This document shows positions 21,726 to 33,640 of a stretch of 64,000 nucleotides of DNA, one piece after another. A model generated the notes under the pieces. The model did not search any database. It was not told the origin of the DNA and saw only the letters and a list, made by a program, of their open reading frames with translations. The translations under genes and the position numbers were made by a program. Source of the DNA: Plotosus lineatus (lineage: Eukaryota; Chordata; Actinopteri; Siluriformes; Plotosidae); assembly GCA_024760905.1 (NCBI GenBank), contig CM045737.1, positions 10,219,726 to 10,283,725 of the forward strand. The letters run 5' to 3'. Each line of letters begins with the position of its first letter. Position 1 is the first letter of the stretch.

Positions 21726-23760
21726 TTTCTTCTTCTTTTCCTTTCGGCTGTTCCCTTCAGGGGTCGCCACAGCAAATCATCTGCCTCCATCTCACCCTAT
21801 CCTCTGCGTCTTCTTCTCTTACACCAACTGCCTTCATGTCCTCCTCCACCACGTTCATGAATCGTCTCTTTGGTCTTCCTCTAGGCCTTCTGCCTGGTAG
21901 TTCCAACCTCAGCATCCTACAACCAATATACTCACTATCCCTTCTCTGTACATATCCAAACCATCTCAATCTATCCTCTCTGACTTTGTCTCCAGAACGT
22001 CTTACATGTACCGTCCCTCTGATGTGCTCATTCCTAATCCTATCCATCCTCGTTACTCCCAGAGAGAACCTCAACATTTTCATCTCTGCTACCTCCAGCT
22101 CTGCCTCCTGTCTTTTCCTCAGTGCCACTGTTTCTAAACCATACAACATCGCTAGCCTCATCACCGTCTTGTACACTTTTCCTTTCATTGTTGCCGATAC
22201 CTTCCTATCACACATCACACCGGACACTTTTCTCCAAACATTCCAACCTGCCTGCACACGCTTCTTCACATCTTTTCCACACTCTCCATTGCTCTGGATT
22301 GTTGAGCCTAAGTACTTAAAATCCTCCACCTTTCTTATCTCTGCTCCCTGTAACCTCACCGTTCCTGTTGGGTCCTTGTCATTCATACACATATATTCTG
22401 TCTTACTGAGGCTAACCTTCATTCCCCTCCTTTCCAGGGCATACCTCCACCTCTCTAGATTTTCCTGCACTTGTTCTCTGCTCTCACTGTGGATCACAAT
22501 GTCATCTGTAAACATCATAGTCCATGGGGAATCTTGTCTAACCTTGTCTGTCAGCCTGTCCAACACCATAGCAAACAAGAAGGGGCTCAGATCTGACCCT
22601 TGATGCAGTCTCACCTCCATCTTGAACTCTTCTGTCACACCGACAGCACACCTCACCACTGTCTTACATCTCTCATACATGTCCTGCACCACTCTATCAT
22701 ACTTCTCTGCCACTCCAGACTTCCTCATGCAATACCACAGTTCCTCTCTCGGCACCCTGTCATATGCTTTCTCCAGATCCACAAAGGCACAATGCAGCTC
22801 CTGACCTTTTCTGTACTTCTTTATTAACATCCTCAAAGCAAACACTGCATCTGTGGTGCTCTTTCTTGGCATGAAACCAAACTGTTGTTCACAAATGCTG
22901 ACCTCTGCCCTTATTCGAGCTTCCACTATTCTTTCCCATAACTTCATCTTATGACTCATCAACTTTATCCCTCTGCAGTTGCCACAACTCTGCACGTCTC
23001 CCTTGTTCTAAAAAATGGGCACCATCACACACCATCCATTCCTCCGGCATCCTCTCACTCTCGAAGACCTTGTTGAATGTTCTTGTCAGGAAATCTACTG
23101 CTACCTCTCCTAGACACTTCCATACCTCCACCGACCGGTATGTCATCAGGACCAACTGCCTTTCCATTCTTCATCCCCTTTAATGTCCTCCTCACTTCAC
23201 CCTTACTAATCTTTGCTACTTCCTGGTCCTCAACAGTCACCTCTTCTACTCTTTTTTTTCTCTCTCTCATTTTCCTCATTCATCAGCTCTTCAAAGTACT
23301 CTTTCCATCTTCCCAGTACACTTCTGTCATCAGTCAATACATTTCCCTCTCTGTCCTTAATCACTCTAACTTGCTGCACGTCCTTCCCATCACTATTTCT
23401 CTGCTGCCAACCTGTATAAATCATTTTCTCCCTCTTTACTTTCCAACCAAGCACACAAGTCATCGCTACCTTCACCTTATGCTGTGTCTCCCTGTACTCC
23501 TATTTACTCTCTTCAGTCCTCTCCATGTCCCACTTCTTCTTAGCTAACCTCTTCCTTTGTACACACTCCTGCACTTCCTCATTCCACCACCAAGTCTTCT
23601 TGTCTCCTCTCCTTCCTTTCTCCTTCCTTTTTCAGCTTCCACCACTTTGTCTTCTGCTTTGCCTTTGCCTTCTTCACCTTCCTCACCATCAGCGTCATCT
23701 TGCACACCACCATCCTATGCTGTTTGGCAACACTCTCACCCGCTACTTTTTGCAGTCACG
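21726..23760 (-). mobile_element. RTE-clade LINE, 5'-truncated
   Basis: The 3' tail is (TTC)n on the plus strand at 21726-21740, followed by the family's conserved end (CTTTCGGCTGTTCCCTTCAG, GGGTCGCCACAGC). It is co-linear on the minus strand with 35921-39082 from the end of the endonuclease region (about 23760) to the 3' end. No clear target duplication was found. Truncation at the 5' end is the usual LINE outcome. Confidence 0.9.
21757..22995 (-). pseudogene. RTE reverse transcriptase fragment
   Basis: A 412-residue minus-strand frame covers RT motifs: QFGFMPRKSTTDAVFALR, AFVDLEKAYDRVPREELW, LHQGSDLSPFLFAMVLDRL and the catalytic box as MMFTDDIVIHSES (FTDD, where sister copies have FADD). 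It continues to the C-terminal GRRPRGRPKRRF region. Upstream coding continues to about 23550 in other frames, broken by several shifts, so the copy is dead. Confidence 0.85.
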
Positions 23761-23880
23761 AGACTCTTGCAGGGTTGGCTCTAGCTTTCCCCTGTGACCC
23801 TGATTAATAAGTAACTAGGAATTACAATCGCAAGACTCCTGTGATGGACAATGACTCAGAAACATTGGCCCCTATTCATT

Positions 23881-24209
23881 CATTTTCTATAACCGCTTGA
23901 TCCTAATTAAGATCACAAGGAGGCTGGCGCCCATCCCAGCTGACTCCAGGCAAGGGCGAGCACACCTTGGACAGCTCGCCAGGCCATCACAGGGCAGAAA
24001 CACGCTGACGGCTTTGCAGCTACTTTTGTCAAAAGCCAGCAATGGTTCTTTTACATGAATCTCACACCATAAACTGTGAAAGACAGGGCCAGCCTTTAAT
24101 AACCCAGTTAGCTGCATTGGGGGAGGACAGTGACAGCCTGTTGAGAGTGGGGCTCGAACCCCCAAGTTTAGGATCAGTGATCCAGCATTTTACCACCAGG
24201 CCACCACTG
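23881..24209 (-). mobile_element. SINE-A, L2-tailed form, full length
   Basis: Flanked by a near-perfect duplication GCCCCTATTCATT (23868-23880, 24209-24221). On the minus strand: head GGCAGTGGTGGCCTGGTGGT, B box GGGGGTTCGAGCCCC, body CATGTAAAAGAACCATTGCT, and tail CTTAATTAGGATCAAGCGGT, then AAAATGAATGA. Confidence 0.85.
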
Positions 24210-24221
24210 CCCCTATTCATT

Positions 24222-24654
24222 TAATCTTCTTTAATACGCAATATTACTGTATTTAGTTATTCACACTCTTTCTAACCATATGTAAAATTTTTCTACAGTG
24301 GCCACTGGTGATATTTAAACCGAATATTTAAACAAATGCAATAACATATAGCCATAGAAAACAGTGGGGGAGACCACAGCAAAATGATCAATTCTTTAGA
24401 TTTTACTATTTATAGCCACATGGTTGAGTAACGTGAACACATTTGGTTTATTGCATAAACTATTGACAGCATTTCCACCAAATTGAATGAAGCCAAGTCT
24501 CAACCAAAGAAACCACAGGAAGCCATGACCATGTTGACACGGCACTAATGGGCAGGTAGATTGAGTATAGGTACAGTGTGAGTAAGGTCGTAATTGAACT
24601 TGGGTGCCTGGGCATGTTGATGTCTGGAGTCAGGTAGGGTGGAATAAACTAGTA
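24222..24654. other. No feature recognised
   Basis: AT-rich sequence before the Rex3 remnant; no SINE, TIR or exon signal. Confidence 0.4.
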
Positions 24655-25370
24655 CTACACCTCCATACTGGACCCACCGTGATGTCTGAAGAGGGGCAGG
24701 ACCATGTCATACTCTGAAGCTTCCCGGGGGAGAGATGCCAGGCATGTGTGGGGATGTTTACAAGCTACCGGATGAATGTCCCCGTGGTGGTGTCTGAGTG
24801 AGAGGGTTGTCTCTGCAACTGCAAGTTTCTGGAGGAAAGGCTCTAATGGCTGTCCTCGGAGTAACTAGTGGTCTCTAGGAGACTGCATTGTTCTCCTTGG
24901 GGACCTCAAAGCCCATGTTGGTGGCGGACAGGGAAACTAGGGGCATGATTTGAAAGGAAAGGCCTCAACAATCTGAACTTGAGCGGTGTTTTGATATTGG
25001 ATTTCTCTGCTAGTCATGAGCTGTCTATAATGAACACCATATTTGAGCATGAGGTGTGTACCAAGTATACTTATTACCAGACCACTTTGGGCCAAAAGAC
25101 AACAATTGACTTTGCAGTTGTTTTTTCATGAGCTGCGGCTGTGTCTTGGACATTTGGGTGAAAAAGGTGTTACATCCAGTGATGGGCAAGATTGCTCGGC
25201 AGACCTGGTCAACTCAAATGAATATTGAGGGTAAACTGGGAGTGTCTGACGGAGACCCCTGTCTGAAAATTCTTCAACTTCCACCACCAGGAGAGCCTTG
25301 TTTGTAGCGGAGGTTAGGGACATGGGTCCAAAATGGTCCATGTTCAGGGCTTCTGCTGTGGATGCGACTT
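24655..25370 (+). mobile_element. Rex3-like LINE remnant, endonuclease region
   Basis: Degenerate plus-strand sequence co-linear with the endonuclease-to-linker part of Rex3 (RTE clade) as I know it. Matching pieces are ACTGCATTGTTCTCCTTGGG, TTGAGCGGTGTTTTGATATT, GCTAGTCATGAGCTGTCTAT, GTCTTGGACATTTGGGTGAA and CTTCAACTTCCACCACC. No long frame survives. No 3' end is present, so it is an internal piece. At 25356-25450 an imperfect inverted repeat follows (TGTGGATGCGACTTACT / AAGTAAGTCGCATCCACA). Confidence 0.7.
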
Positions 25371-25450
25371 ACTGGAATGGTTCACAGTTGAGATGAATCT
25401 GCTCCAACAGAGCCAACCAAAGGCTGCGAACCATTCGAGTAAGTAAGTCG

Positions 25451-26598
25451 CATCCACAAACGGAGACCCAACCATCATTCAACAACCATAGGATAATCTT
25501 AAGCAAATAAAGCCATACTGTGATGCCAAACTGGGCCTGTAACACTTTTCCCTGTGTATTTTGTTTTGCTCGGTTGCTTATATTACAGTAATTAATTTGT
25601 GTGGAGATCAGAAACCATTGTAAGTGTTATGAATATACAATAGACCGTAAGGGGGAAAATAGTTTCTCATAGCACTCTGACACTAGATTTAATCAAGATG
25701 ACACTATCTGATTGGGGGTTTCCAGTGCAAGCTGCAGAAACATTACTGGGTGTAAAAACTGAAAAAAGAAGAAAAAGACTTTTGTGTTTTGTTGATTTTA
25801 TTGCTTGGAAGGGATGCTTCCAGTCCTTATAATATGTGGGAAGCTGTGTGTACTGTCTGTTTCAGACTCTCAGAAAAATGTACAGTAGTAAGGACTGCCA
25901 GTGTTGGTTTTATACTCCTGAAATTTGGTTTTGCTATTTCATCCGCCCCTTTTAACCTCAAAGAGAATTTATTTTAATTTATGAAACAAAAATATTTTGG
26001 AACTTTATAAAACCCCGTCGGTATCTGTCTGTATTTCTTTGCCCATTGAGTTTCATGTTCTGATTTTTCCGTTTTGCTTAGTTTCCGCGTATGACTCATA
26101 ATGCTGTTCATTGGCTCCCCTTGACTGGAATAAGATTGTTTTTTTCCAGAATTAGACCACTGAACAAGCTTCCATTCTATCTGTGCATGACTTAGTTATC
26201 TGCAATAAAGCCCAATGGTTTTAAGATTGATAAAGTGAAAATAAAGTGAAAACTATAAAACAGCATGGCTTTCAACTCACTTTCCATGAAATAATCTGCA
26301 AAAAATTCAACATTATAAGAATAAAGCCTGTAATTTTGGTGGGATTCTTTGAAACGGTGTGTTCTTTGACTGAGTGTGATACAATGATAAGGTAAGAAAA
26401 GTCCCAGTCTTGCTGGGTCTGTCCCCTAATGTCTGATAAATGTCTAAAGAAAGATCTTGACCTGTCTTGGGCTTTGTTTTTACAGTTGTTTTCTGCATGC
26501 TTTATTTTATCTAATCATGTACAGTATCAGTTCTCTCCTTCACCATCACCACACCATATTTCAAGCACAATTCCTCAATGGTTTAACCATGTTGCATA
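25451..26598. other. No feature recognised
   Basis: Unique-looking AT-rich sequence. No exon, SINE or TIR found. Confidence 0.4.
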
Positions 26599-26645
26599 CA
26601 GACGCTCCACGACTTATGTTTTAGTTACGTTCCGAACGGCCGAAC

Positions 26646-27686
26646 GTCTTCTTTTCCTTTCGGCTGTTCCCTTCAGGGGTCGCCACAGCAAATGATCTGC
26701 CTCCATCTCTCCCTATCCTCTGCATCTTCTACTCTTACTCCAACGACCTTCATGTCTGCCTTCACCGCATCCATAAATCTTCTCTTTGGTCTTCCTCTGG
26801 GCCTTTTGCCTGGTAGTTCCAACCTCAGCATCCTACGACCAATATACTCACTATCCCTCCTCTGTACATGTCCAAACCATCTCAATCTAGCCTCTCTGAC
26901 TTTGTCTCCAAAACATCTAACATGTGCTGTCCCTCTGATGTACTCATTTCTGATCCTATCCATCCTCGTTACTCCCAAAGAGAACCTCAACATTTTCATC
27001 TCTGCTACCTCCAGCTCTGCCTCCTGTCTTTTCCCCAGGGCCACTGTCTCTAAACCATACAACACTGCTGGCCTCATCAACGTCTTGTACACTTTTCCCT
27101 TCATTCTTGACGATACTCTCCTATCACACATCACACCGGTCACTTTTCTCCATCCATTCCAACCTGCCTGCACGCGCTTCTTCACCTCTTTTCCACACTC
27201 TCCATTGCTCTGGATTGTTGAGCCTAAGTACTTAAAATCCTCCACCTTCTTTATCTCTGCCCCCTGTAACCTCAAAGTTCCTCTTGGGTCCTTGTCGTTC
27301 ACACACATGTATTCTGTCTTACTAAGACTAACCTTCAATCCCCTCCTTTCCAGGGCATACCTCCACCTCTCTAGATTTTCCTCCACTTGGTCTCTGCTCT
27401 CACTACAGATCACTATGTCATCTGCAAACATCATAGTCCATGGAGATTCTTGTCTAACCTCATCTGTTAGCCTGTCCATCACCATAGCAAACAAGAAGGG
27501 GCTGAGAGCTGACCCTTGATGCAGTCCCACCTCCACCTTGAACTCTTCTGTCACACCGACAGCACACCTCACCACTGTCTTACATCTATCATACATGTCC
27601 TGCACCACTCTAACATACTTCTCTGTCACTCCAGACTTCCTCATACAATACCACAGTTCTTCTCTCGGCACCCTGTCATATGCTTT
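26646..27686 (-). mobile_element. RTE-clade LINE, 5'-truncated
   Basis: The minus strand runs from RT motif 3 (KAYDRVPREELWYCMRKSG) to the 3' end with CTT tail. It contains an uninterrupted 330-codon reading frame including VGLHQGSALSPFLFAMVMD, MMFADDIVICSES (intact FADD) and GKRPRGRPKRRF. It joins host sequence at ATATGCTTT/AAGGTG. The upstream AT-rich text adds non-LINE codons to that frame. No target duplication was detected. Confidence 0.9.
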
Positions 27687-27841
27687 AAGGTGAAAAAAAA
27701 AACGTAAGTTGTTACTGTACGTTCCAATGAGGTATGACCGTTCATACTGTACTATACATCCATAAATACTATTACCGTATCTCATAAAACACCCTGAAAT
27801 CAATTATTCTAAACATAACATTGTAAAATAATATTAAAAAA

Positions 27842-28131
27842 AGGTAAGTGAAGTCCTTTTTACACCTGAGCCATAGCGGCTCATCCCCAGTATCCATAGA
27901 GTGAAGCGGCCAGGAGTTCAACTCCTCCTGGATGGGACGCTATCCATCGCAGGTTACCTTCCCAGTATATTTTTACTGGTACCCATTCATACTGCTGGGT
28001 GAACTGAGGCACACTTGTGGTTGAGACCTTGCCCAGGGGTCTTAGCACAACGGGGGTCAAACTGGGATTCAAACACACAACCTCCTGATCATGAGTGCAG
28101 CACCCTAACCACTACGCCACCGGCCCCACAG
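27842..28131 (-). mobile_element. SINE-B, full length
   Basis: Minus-strand A box GTGGCGTAGTGGTTAGGGTG, B box GGTTGTGTGTTTGAATCCC, body AAGACCCCTGGGCAAGGTCT, and 3' text GTGTAAAAAGGACTTC. Same order as 20734-21073 and 55931-56249. It is inserted in the Tigger-like element. Confidence 0.8.
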
Positions 28132-28236
28132 GAACACTGGACAATTTCAAATAAATTAAATTCAAGCAAAATCATTTCAAATAAATAAATTTTTATCAAA
28201 TTCCCTTATTCCCACTGATTCTGATTACCACTATCA

Positions 28237-28343
28237 CTAGTAGGCTTACGCTTCTAACCAACCATATTTGCTTAGGGTTACAAATACGCAAAACAGTGTA
28301 AACACAAAGATCACAGAGACGACGTCTTAACACAAGGGTGACA
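28237..28343 (+). repeat. Dispersed repeat shared with 2406-2514
   Basis: See 2406-2514. Here the repeat is part of the internal sequence of the type 3 Tigger-like element. Confidence 0.7.
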
Positions 28344-28902
28344 TGCGGTGAACTGGGGAAAAGGAGGTCAGTCTGTCGTTTGTAAACCATGAATGACGCA
28401 GCGCCATGTAAACAATGCGTGTCGTGCGTAAGTAGCGTACTATGGAGAGCACGCTAAACTCAAAATTTGACTTATAAAATTTCATTATTATTTTTTTTAC
28501 AAAAAACGTAAAATCGAAAAAAAAAAAAGTAAGGCGAATAAACGTAAAGCGAGGAGCGTCTGTATTTGATTTTATAGAAAGCAACAGCTCAGACTTTTAA
28601 GGTATGAACTGAGATCCTGTAGGTGGAGGAAGTCTAGGGTTGTAAAGTGGATGTGTCAATGGAAACACTTTGTAATAATTTTAGTGAAACAGACCCGCTC
28701 AGTTATATAACTGGCCATTGCTCAACAGTACGGGCGTTTTCCTGCATCAAGCTTGACACGAATGATGTAATTTTAGGTCTATTAAAAAAATAAAAAGTAA
28801 ACATCTTCTTCAGCAGTCAGCTAGTTGATAGTTAATTGCTAGGACTGCACCCCTCACCGAACAAACTTAAATCCATTCAGGACTCCATCCTTTCATCCAT
28901 TC

Positions 28903-29090
28903 AGCTATCCATTTTCTGCTCTTCCCCAGGTCTGGGTTTTGAGGCCTGCAGTTCGAGCAGAGACACCCTGGCCTCTCTGTTCTCAACCACCTGCTCCATC
29001 ACTTGTTGGGTAACACTGGAGTGTTGTCAAGCCAGCCAAAAGATATACTCTCATCATGTTGTAGCTCTGCCGCGAGACCACTTATACCCC
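28903..29090 (-). mobile_element. Rex3-like 3' end, degraded
   Basis: Plus-strand text CCATTTTCTGCTCTTCCCCA, CTGGCCTCTCTGTTCTC, CCACCTGCTCCA, GCCAGCCAAAAGATATACTC follows the order of the Rex3 3' end in reverse orientation (compare 54485-54640). Heavily mutated and short. Confidence 0.5.
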
Positions 29091-29255
29091 AAAATCCTCA
29101 CCTAGCAGGAGTCTAGCGCCTTCTTAGCCAGACATCCAAACCTCTCCAGCCGGAGACGAGCATCGGCGATACAGTGTTCTCCTGTATAAACGAACCTTTC
29201 ACCATGTCTGCAAGGGTTCGGCCAGAAACTTTACAGGAGGACGACAGTTCAGTTC

Positions 29256-29587
29256 ATTTTCTGTAACCGCTTAATCCTACTTTGGGTCCCGGGGAGGCTG
29301 GTGCCCATCCCAGCCGAATCCAGGCGAGGGCAGAGTACACCCTGGACGGCTTGCCAGACCACCGCAGGGTGGAAACATGCTGACCGCTATGCAGCTACTC
29401 TTTACAAAAGTCAACAATGGTTCTTTTACATGAACCTCTCATCATTGACAGTGAGGGACACGACCAGCCTTTGATAACCCAGTTAGCTGCACTGAGGGGA
29501 CAGCGGCAACCTTGTGGAGAGTGGGAATCAAACCCCCAACCTTAGGATCAGCGATCCAGCGCCCTTTACCAGTAGACCACCACTGCC
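29256..29587 (-). mobile_element. SINE-A, L2-tailed form, full length
   Basis: Complete order on the minus strand: GGCAGTGGTGGTCTACTGGT head, B box GGTTTGATTCCC-like, body, then GGGACCCAAAGTAGGATTAA tail and AAAATGAA. The B box is mutated. Target duplication uncertain. Confidence 0.8.
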
Positions 29588-29819
29588 GTAAGGTTAACGG
29601 TATCAGTTATATTAATTTTGGATGCAGTCCTCCAAAGAGGTTCTGAGCTAATCCTGACAGTCAGGGTGAGGAGTTCATGTCATTGCTCACTGCATGACCT
29701 CATGAATTTACACAGAAATGTAATTTTTTAAATAGTTATTTTGTCACTTCTAGTACATATTCCTTCACTTTATATTTATTTCTGCCTTGTTTCAATACTG
29801 TATTAATCCTGTAGGGGAG

Positions 29820-30030
29820 AGTATGGCCTCTGCATTGAACCCATCCATAATGAGCACACATGCTTGGAACAGTGGACTGTCACACACACTGGGGTGCCCG
29901 GAGAGCGTTAGGAGCCTTGCTCACGGGCACTTCAGCCATAAACCATTTTTCCTGCTGGTTTGAGAATCGAACCAGCGACCTTTCAGTCCCAAATCCACTT
30001 CTTTAACCGTTCAGCTACAGCAACCGCCAG
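29820..30030 (-). mobile_element. SINE-C (tRNA-derived, third family)
   Basis: Minus strand: GCTGTAGCTGAACGGTTAAA (A-box-like), then GGTCGCTGGTTCGATTCTC (B box), then body AGTGCCCGTGAGCAAGGCTC and GAGCAAGGCTCCTAACGC, typical of a common fish tRNA SINE. One copy only in this window. Confidence 0.7.
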
Positions 30031-30183
30031 TGCCTTCAATTTGCCTTCACTGTTGGCTAATGCTTAATTTTGTTATTGCTTCATATACAGTGAATGAAAT
30101 TAAATTGGAATCGAACTCCTTGTGCACAAACATGTTCCAGTCACCATCCATGACTGCTGTATAACCCAAATTCATCCAAATTT

Positions 30184-30346
30184 ATTCATTTTCTGAACCA
30201 CTTAATCCTAATTAGGGTCGCGGGGAGGCTGGTGCCCATCTCAGCCGATGACAGTTCACCAGGCCATCACAGGGCAGAAACATGCTGATACTTTTGAAGA
30301 AAGTCAGCAACGGTTCCTTTAGACCTTTCAGCATAGTCAGTGAGAG
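30184..30346 (-). mobile_element. SINE-A, L2-tailed fragment
   Basis: The 3' half of SINE-A with a deletion in the tail region (GGCTGGTGCCCATCTCAGCC, CAGGCCATCACAGGGCAGAA). The 5' half is absent. It is followed by a 16-bp tandem repeat (AAATGAAAGAGAAATA-type) at about 30352-30400. Confidence 0.75.
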
Positions 30347-30401
30347 ACTATAAAATGAAAGAGAAATAAAATGAAAGAGAAATAAAATGAAAGAGAAATA
30401 A

Positions 30402-31489
30402 AATGCATTTATGCAGATGTGACTGCGAGACACATCTAATTTTTTTCAGAGCTAGAAAAGTAAAAGCTGCATTGATGTACCTGGATCATGCAGGCATGTA
30501 CGGGTTCTGTTAGCAACACCTGGGAAAGTGAGTCACATTTTGTAAGCACACACATTCTACATTTATAGGCTGGGGATGCCCCTTTCAGATCCCCTTGCAT
30601 TGTTGTGCTTGTTGGTTACATACAACAGGACTTATTCTCGTACAGAGACACAAGTGGAAGAGCTAATAAAAATAAAAACAAAGAAAAGAAAAAAAAATAA
30701 AAATAAAAAACCCCGAAATAGCTTGTGAACTGCTGGGAATAAATACAGTAGTGAGAGTTTCTGGAGATTTGAAGCCTAAAGAGTTGTGTATCTGGCTGCC
30801 TCTTTCTGAACAATTAAAACATCTGGATTGCTCTCTATTCTGCTACCACAACAATAACCTATGAAGTAGTGTATGTCAATCAGCTTGTGAGCTAAAGGGG
30901 TTTACCCCAGCTACCAGAAAATCACATTCTGTGACCACTACTGAAAGACTTTTACTTAGCGTGTCCCCATTAGCCAGCTGTTGGCTTTAGCATTGCCTGT
31001 TTGACTGTCTTTGGTCTTTTGATGTTGTCATGGCAGACACCATTTCATTCAGCAAAATACTCAGGTTCAAAAATCCGAGACAATTTATTCAGTGAAAGCA
31101 CAAAAGAATAACAAAGCGTTTTCAGCACAAGGGATGCGATCTCCAAACAAGAATTCGAAGACCAACCACCCTCCATTCTGGAGCATGAACGTATCCAGCC
31201 TTGAAAATAGCTGTTTAATCTCTTGCCACCATTATTTCTAACCCTGTGAATAAAGAAAGCAGTCTGTGGTTATGTTGAGACTTTGTCGCTGACCTTGAGC
31301 CTAGTTTGGCCAGGAGTATCCTCGTAGGCCTCAAGAGACCCGTATAAGACCTGTGTTGAAATGTGCTGTCTCTTCTGGGCTTTGCAGCTTTACGTTACAT
31401 TGAAGCCTTGGGGTCTCAGCTGGGGAGAAGTTACTAGCACGTCACCCAGAACCCATTTTTTGACCCTTCTGCAATTCTTCTGGCTAACC
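30402..31489. other. No gene seen
   Basis: Unique-looking sequence with an A-rich stretch at 30667-30713. No exon or element recognised. Confidence 0.4.
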
Positions 31490-31768
31490 ATTCATTCATT
31501 CATTTTTTGAACCGCTTAATTCTAATTAGGGCTGCGCTGAGGCTGGCGCCTATCCCAACAGACTCCGGGTGAGGGCAGAGTACACCGTGGACGGCTCATC
31601 AGGTCATCGCAGGGCAGAAACACGCTGACGGCTATGTAGCTCCTCTTGTCGAAAATCAGCAATGGTTCTTTTACATGAACTTCCCACCATAGACAGTGAG
31701 AGACATGGCCGGCCTTTGATAACCCAGTTGGCTGCACTGAGGGGACAGTGACAACTCGTGGAGAGTGG
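31490..31768 (-). mobile_element. SINE-A, L2-tailed, head truncated
   Basis: Starts (3' end) with (ATTC)n at 31490 and runs through GAACCGCTTAATTCTAATTA and TTCTTTTACATGAACTTCCC to about CTCGTGGAGAGTGG. The tRNA-like boxes are missing. Confidence 0.8.
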
Positions 31769-32177
31769 ATGACCATATATATTTATTTTATATGATTGAA
31801 TAACACATGTGAATCATCCGTTAATTACTTAAGGGCTCACTGCAGACTACATAATGACCATTATGCAAGTCTTTCTTCTACAATGTCATCTCAGCTCATG
31901 CAGACGTGACTGAGTGTATAATTCGGCCTCTTTCAGTGTGGCTTCTTGATTATTATTATTTATTTATTTATTTATTTTTATCTCAACTCTGTGGGTTCAT
32001 TTCTGTTGTTGTGTGCCTCTGGTCCATGGATGCTCAGTTGTCTACCTGTGCTCACTTCTCACAGTGGCTTTGCAGTATAAGCTGGGTACTGGCTTCTCAG
32101 CATGTAGACTATGTGGGGCATTGATTATCGAACGGCGATGCCAATGTGAGCACATATGAATATTTTGGAGTACCGTA
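31769..32177. other. No gene seen
   Basis: Contains a short (TTTA)n tract at about 31955-31978; otherwise unremarkable. Confidence 0.4.
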
Positions 32178-32662
32178 CAGGGATCCCTCGCTACTTCACG
32201 ATTCAATTCATGCGGCTTCAGTAAATCACGTTTATTTTTAAAATATTCATTGAAATAGAAAAATAAGGAAATTAAGGAAGAAAAGGGGAAAAGGTTAAGG
32301 AAAATGCCACAAAAACAAGGCCAATTATGCAAAAAAAAAAAAAAAAAACCCAACCTAAACAAACACAAAACAAAAAACAACCCAAAACCTCCCATCAAAA
32401 CTACTTACATTTTTGTGAGGTGCTCGTCTATATGTGTGCGTATTTATATTTTATTGACATCTTATGCATTATTTTTGAATGTTTAATTGTTATTATAAGA
32501 ATTTATAGAATTGAATATGCATTTATTGATATTATATACACATATACATGTACATATAGGTCAGTCGGGGGGGGGGGGTTGATGGTTGATCCTACTTCGC
32601 GGATTTCGGTGATCACGGGGGGATCTCAGTCCCAATTCATAGCGGAAAGTGAGGGATCCCTG
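32178..32662. mobile_element. Tigger-like non-autonomous element (TIR type 4)
   Basis: TIRs CAGGGATCCCTCGCTACTTC and GCGGAAAGTGAGGGATCCCTG, flanked by TA (32176-32177, 32663-32664). 485 bp, with A-run and G-run inside. The CAGGGATCCCTCGCTACTT terminus is typical of Tigger/pogo-group elements. No transposase frame. Confidence 0.85.
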
Positions 32663-32664
32663 TA

Positions 32665-33437
32665 TACAGATCCTTTAACTTTTTACTTGTTTTGAATTGA
32701 ATGAGGAAACGCGGCATACACATAAGTACAGATTTTCAAGTCTTGCATTCTGATTGCTCTTTAATTTGACAGGACTCAAAGGTTATCCGTGACGCTTTAC
32801 ACTTACACATAGGACATAATCACAATGTAGTGGATACCTGACCATCACGTTTTATCACATCATGTGATAAAATGAAATAAAAATGGAAGAACCTCCACTT
32901 GAATCCTCCTTTCAGATTCAACCCATTTAATATTTATCCTGTTTAAGATTTACTGCGGTCCCCATCGCTGCCATCGTAATAACCTTCACGTTTCTGAGAT
33001 CTACTTCCTCTCACAGTAATTTGGAATGTTTGCGATCATGGCCTTCTACAGGCCACTCAATTTCTTCTATGTGAAGTTTAGACAGTGATAATGATGTGGT
33101 CTGCTGTGAGGCATCTGGACCATAAAAAACGTGCACTGGACCAAGACCTCAAGGAACATGTATGTACATGATGTCAGTCATTGATCATTCAGTCAATGCT
33201 GTGAAGGTCTGAGGTAAAGGATTCAAAGTTTTATTCCAAGGCTACTGCAACTAACATTGATTCCTTCTTTGAAGGTGGATAGCCACCGATCAGCCATACA
33301 GGTGACGGAAATGTCAGTTATGCACAGAAGATGAGCTGGATGTCAATGAATAATATTCAGTTCAGCAACATCCACGAAGCCTGAGGTGATAAGTTAGCTT
33401 ATCACATCTGTACAGCCAGATAGGTTGAATATACTAT
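32665..33437. other. No feature recognised
   Basis: Unique-looking sequence between the type 4 Tigger-like element and SINE-A. Confidence 0.4.
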
Positions 33438-33640
33438 ATTCATTCATTCATTTTATGAACCAATTAATCCTAATTAGGGTCACAGGAAGGCTGGTGCTCA
33501 TCTCAGCCAACTCTAGGTGAGGACAGAGTATACCCTGGACAGCTCATCAGGCCATCGCAGGACAAACACACTGACGGCTTTGCAGCTCCTCTCGATGAAA
33601 GGTAGCAATCGTTCTTTTACATGAACCTCACACCATAGAC
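33438..33640 (-). mobile_element. SINE-A, L2-tailed, cut by RTE sequence
   Basis: SINE-A from its (ATTC)n tail to ACCTCACACCATAGAC, where RTE sequence begins without a natural LINE end. The last 45 bp recur at 34583-34630. Confidence 0.8.

Larger units (their letters stand above)
26599..28562. mobile_element. Tigger-like element (TIR type 3) hosting a LINE and a SINE
   Basis: TIRs CAGACGCTCCACGACTTATG (26599) and GTAAAGCGAGGAGCGTCTG (to 28562), with TA on both sides (26597-26598, 28563-28564). Removing the RTE fragment (26646-27686) and SINE-B (27842-28131) leaves roughly 630 bp. That residue includes the repeat 28237-28343, which is also found at 2406. No transposase frame. Confidence 0.75.

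Noticed and set aside
23077..23547. Plus-strand open frame across the RTE copy
   Set aside because: It is the antisense of the LINE coding region (Leu/Ser/Pro-rich shadow frame); the same applies to the antisense frames at 26692-27519, 37037-37822, 38201-38968, 62245-62880 and 63386-63988.
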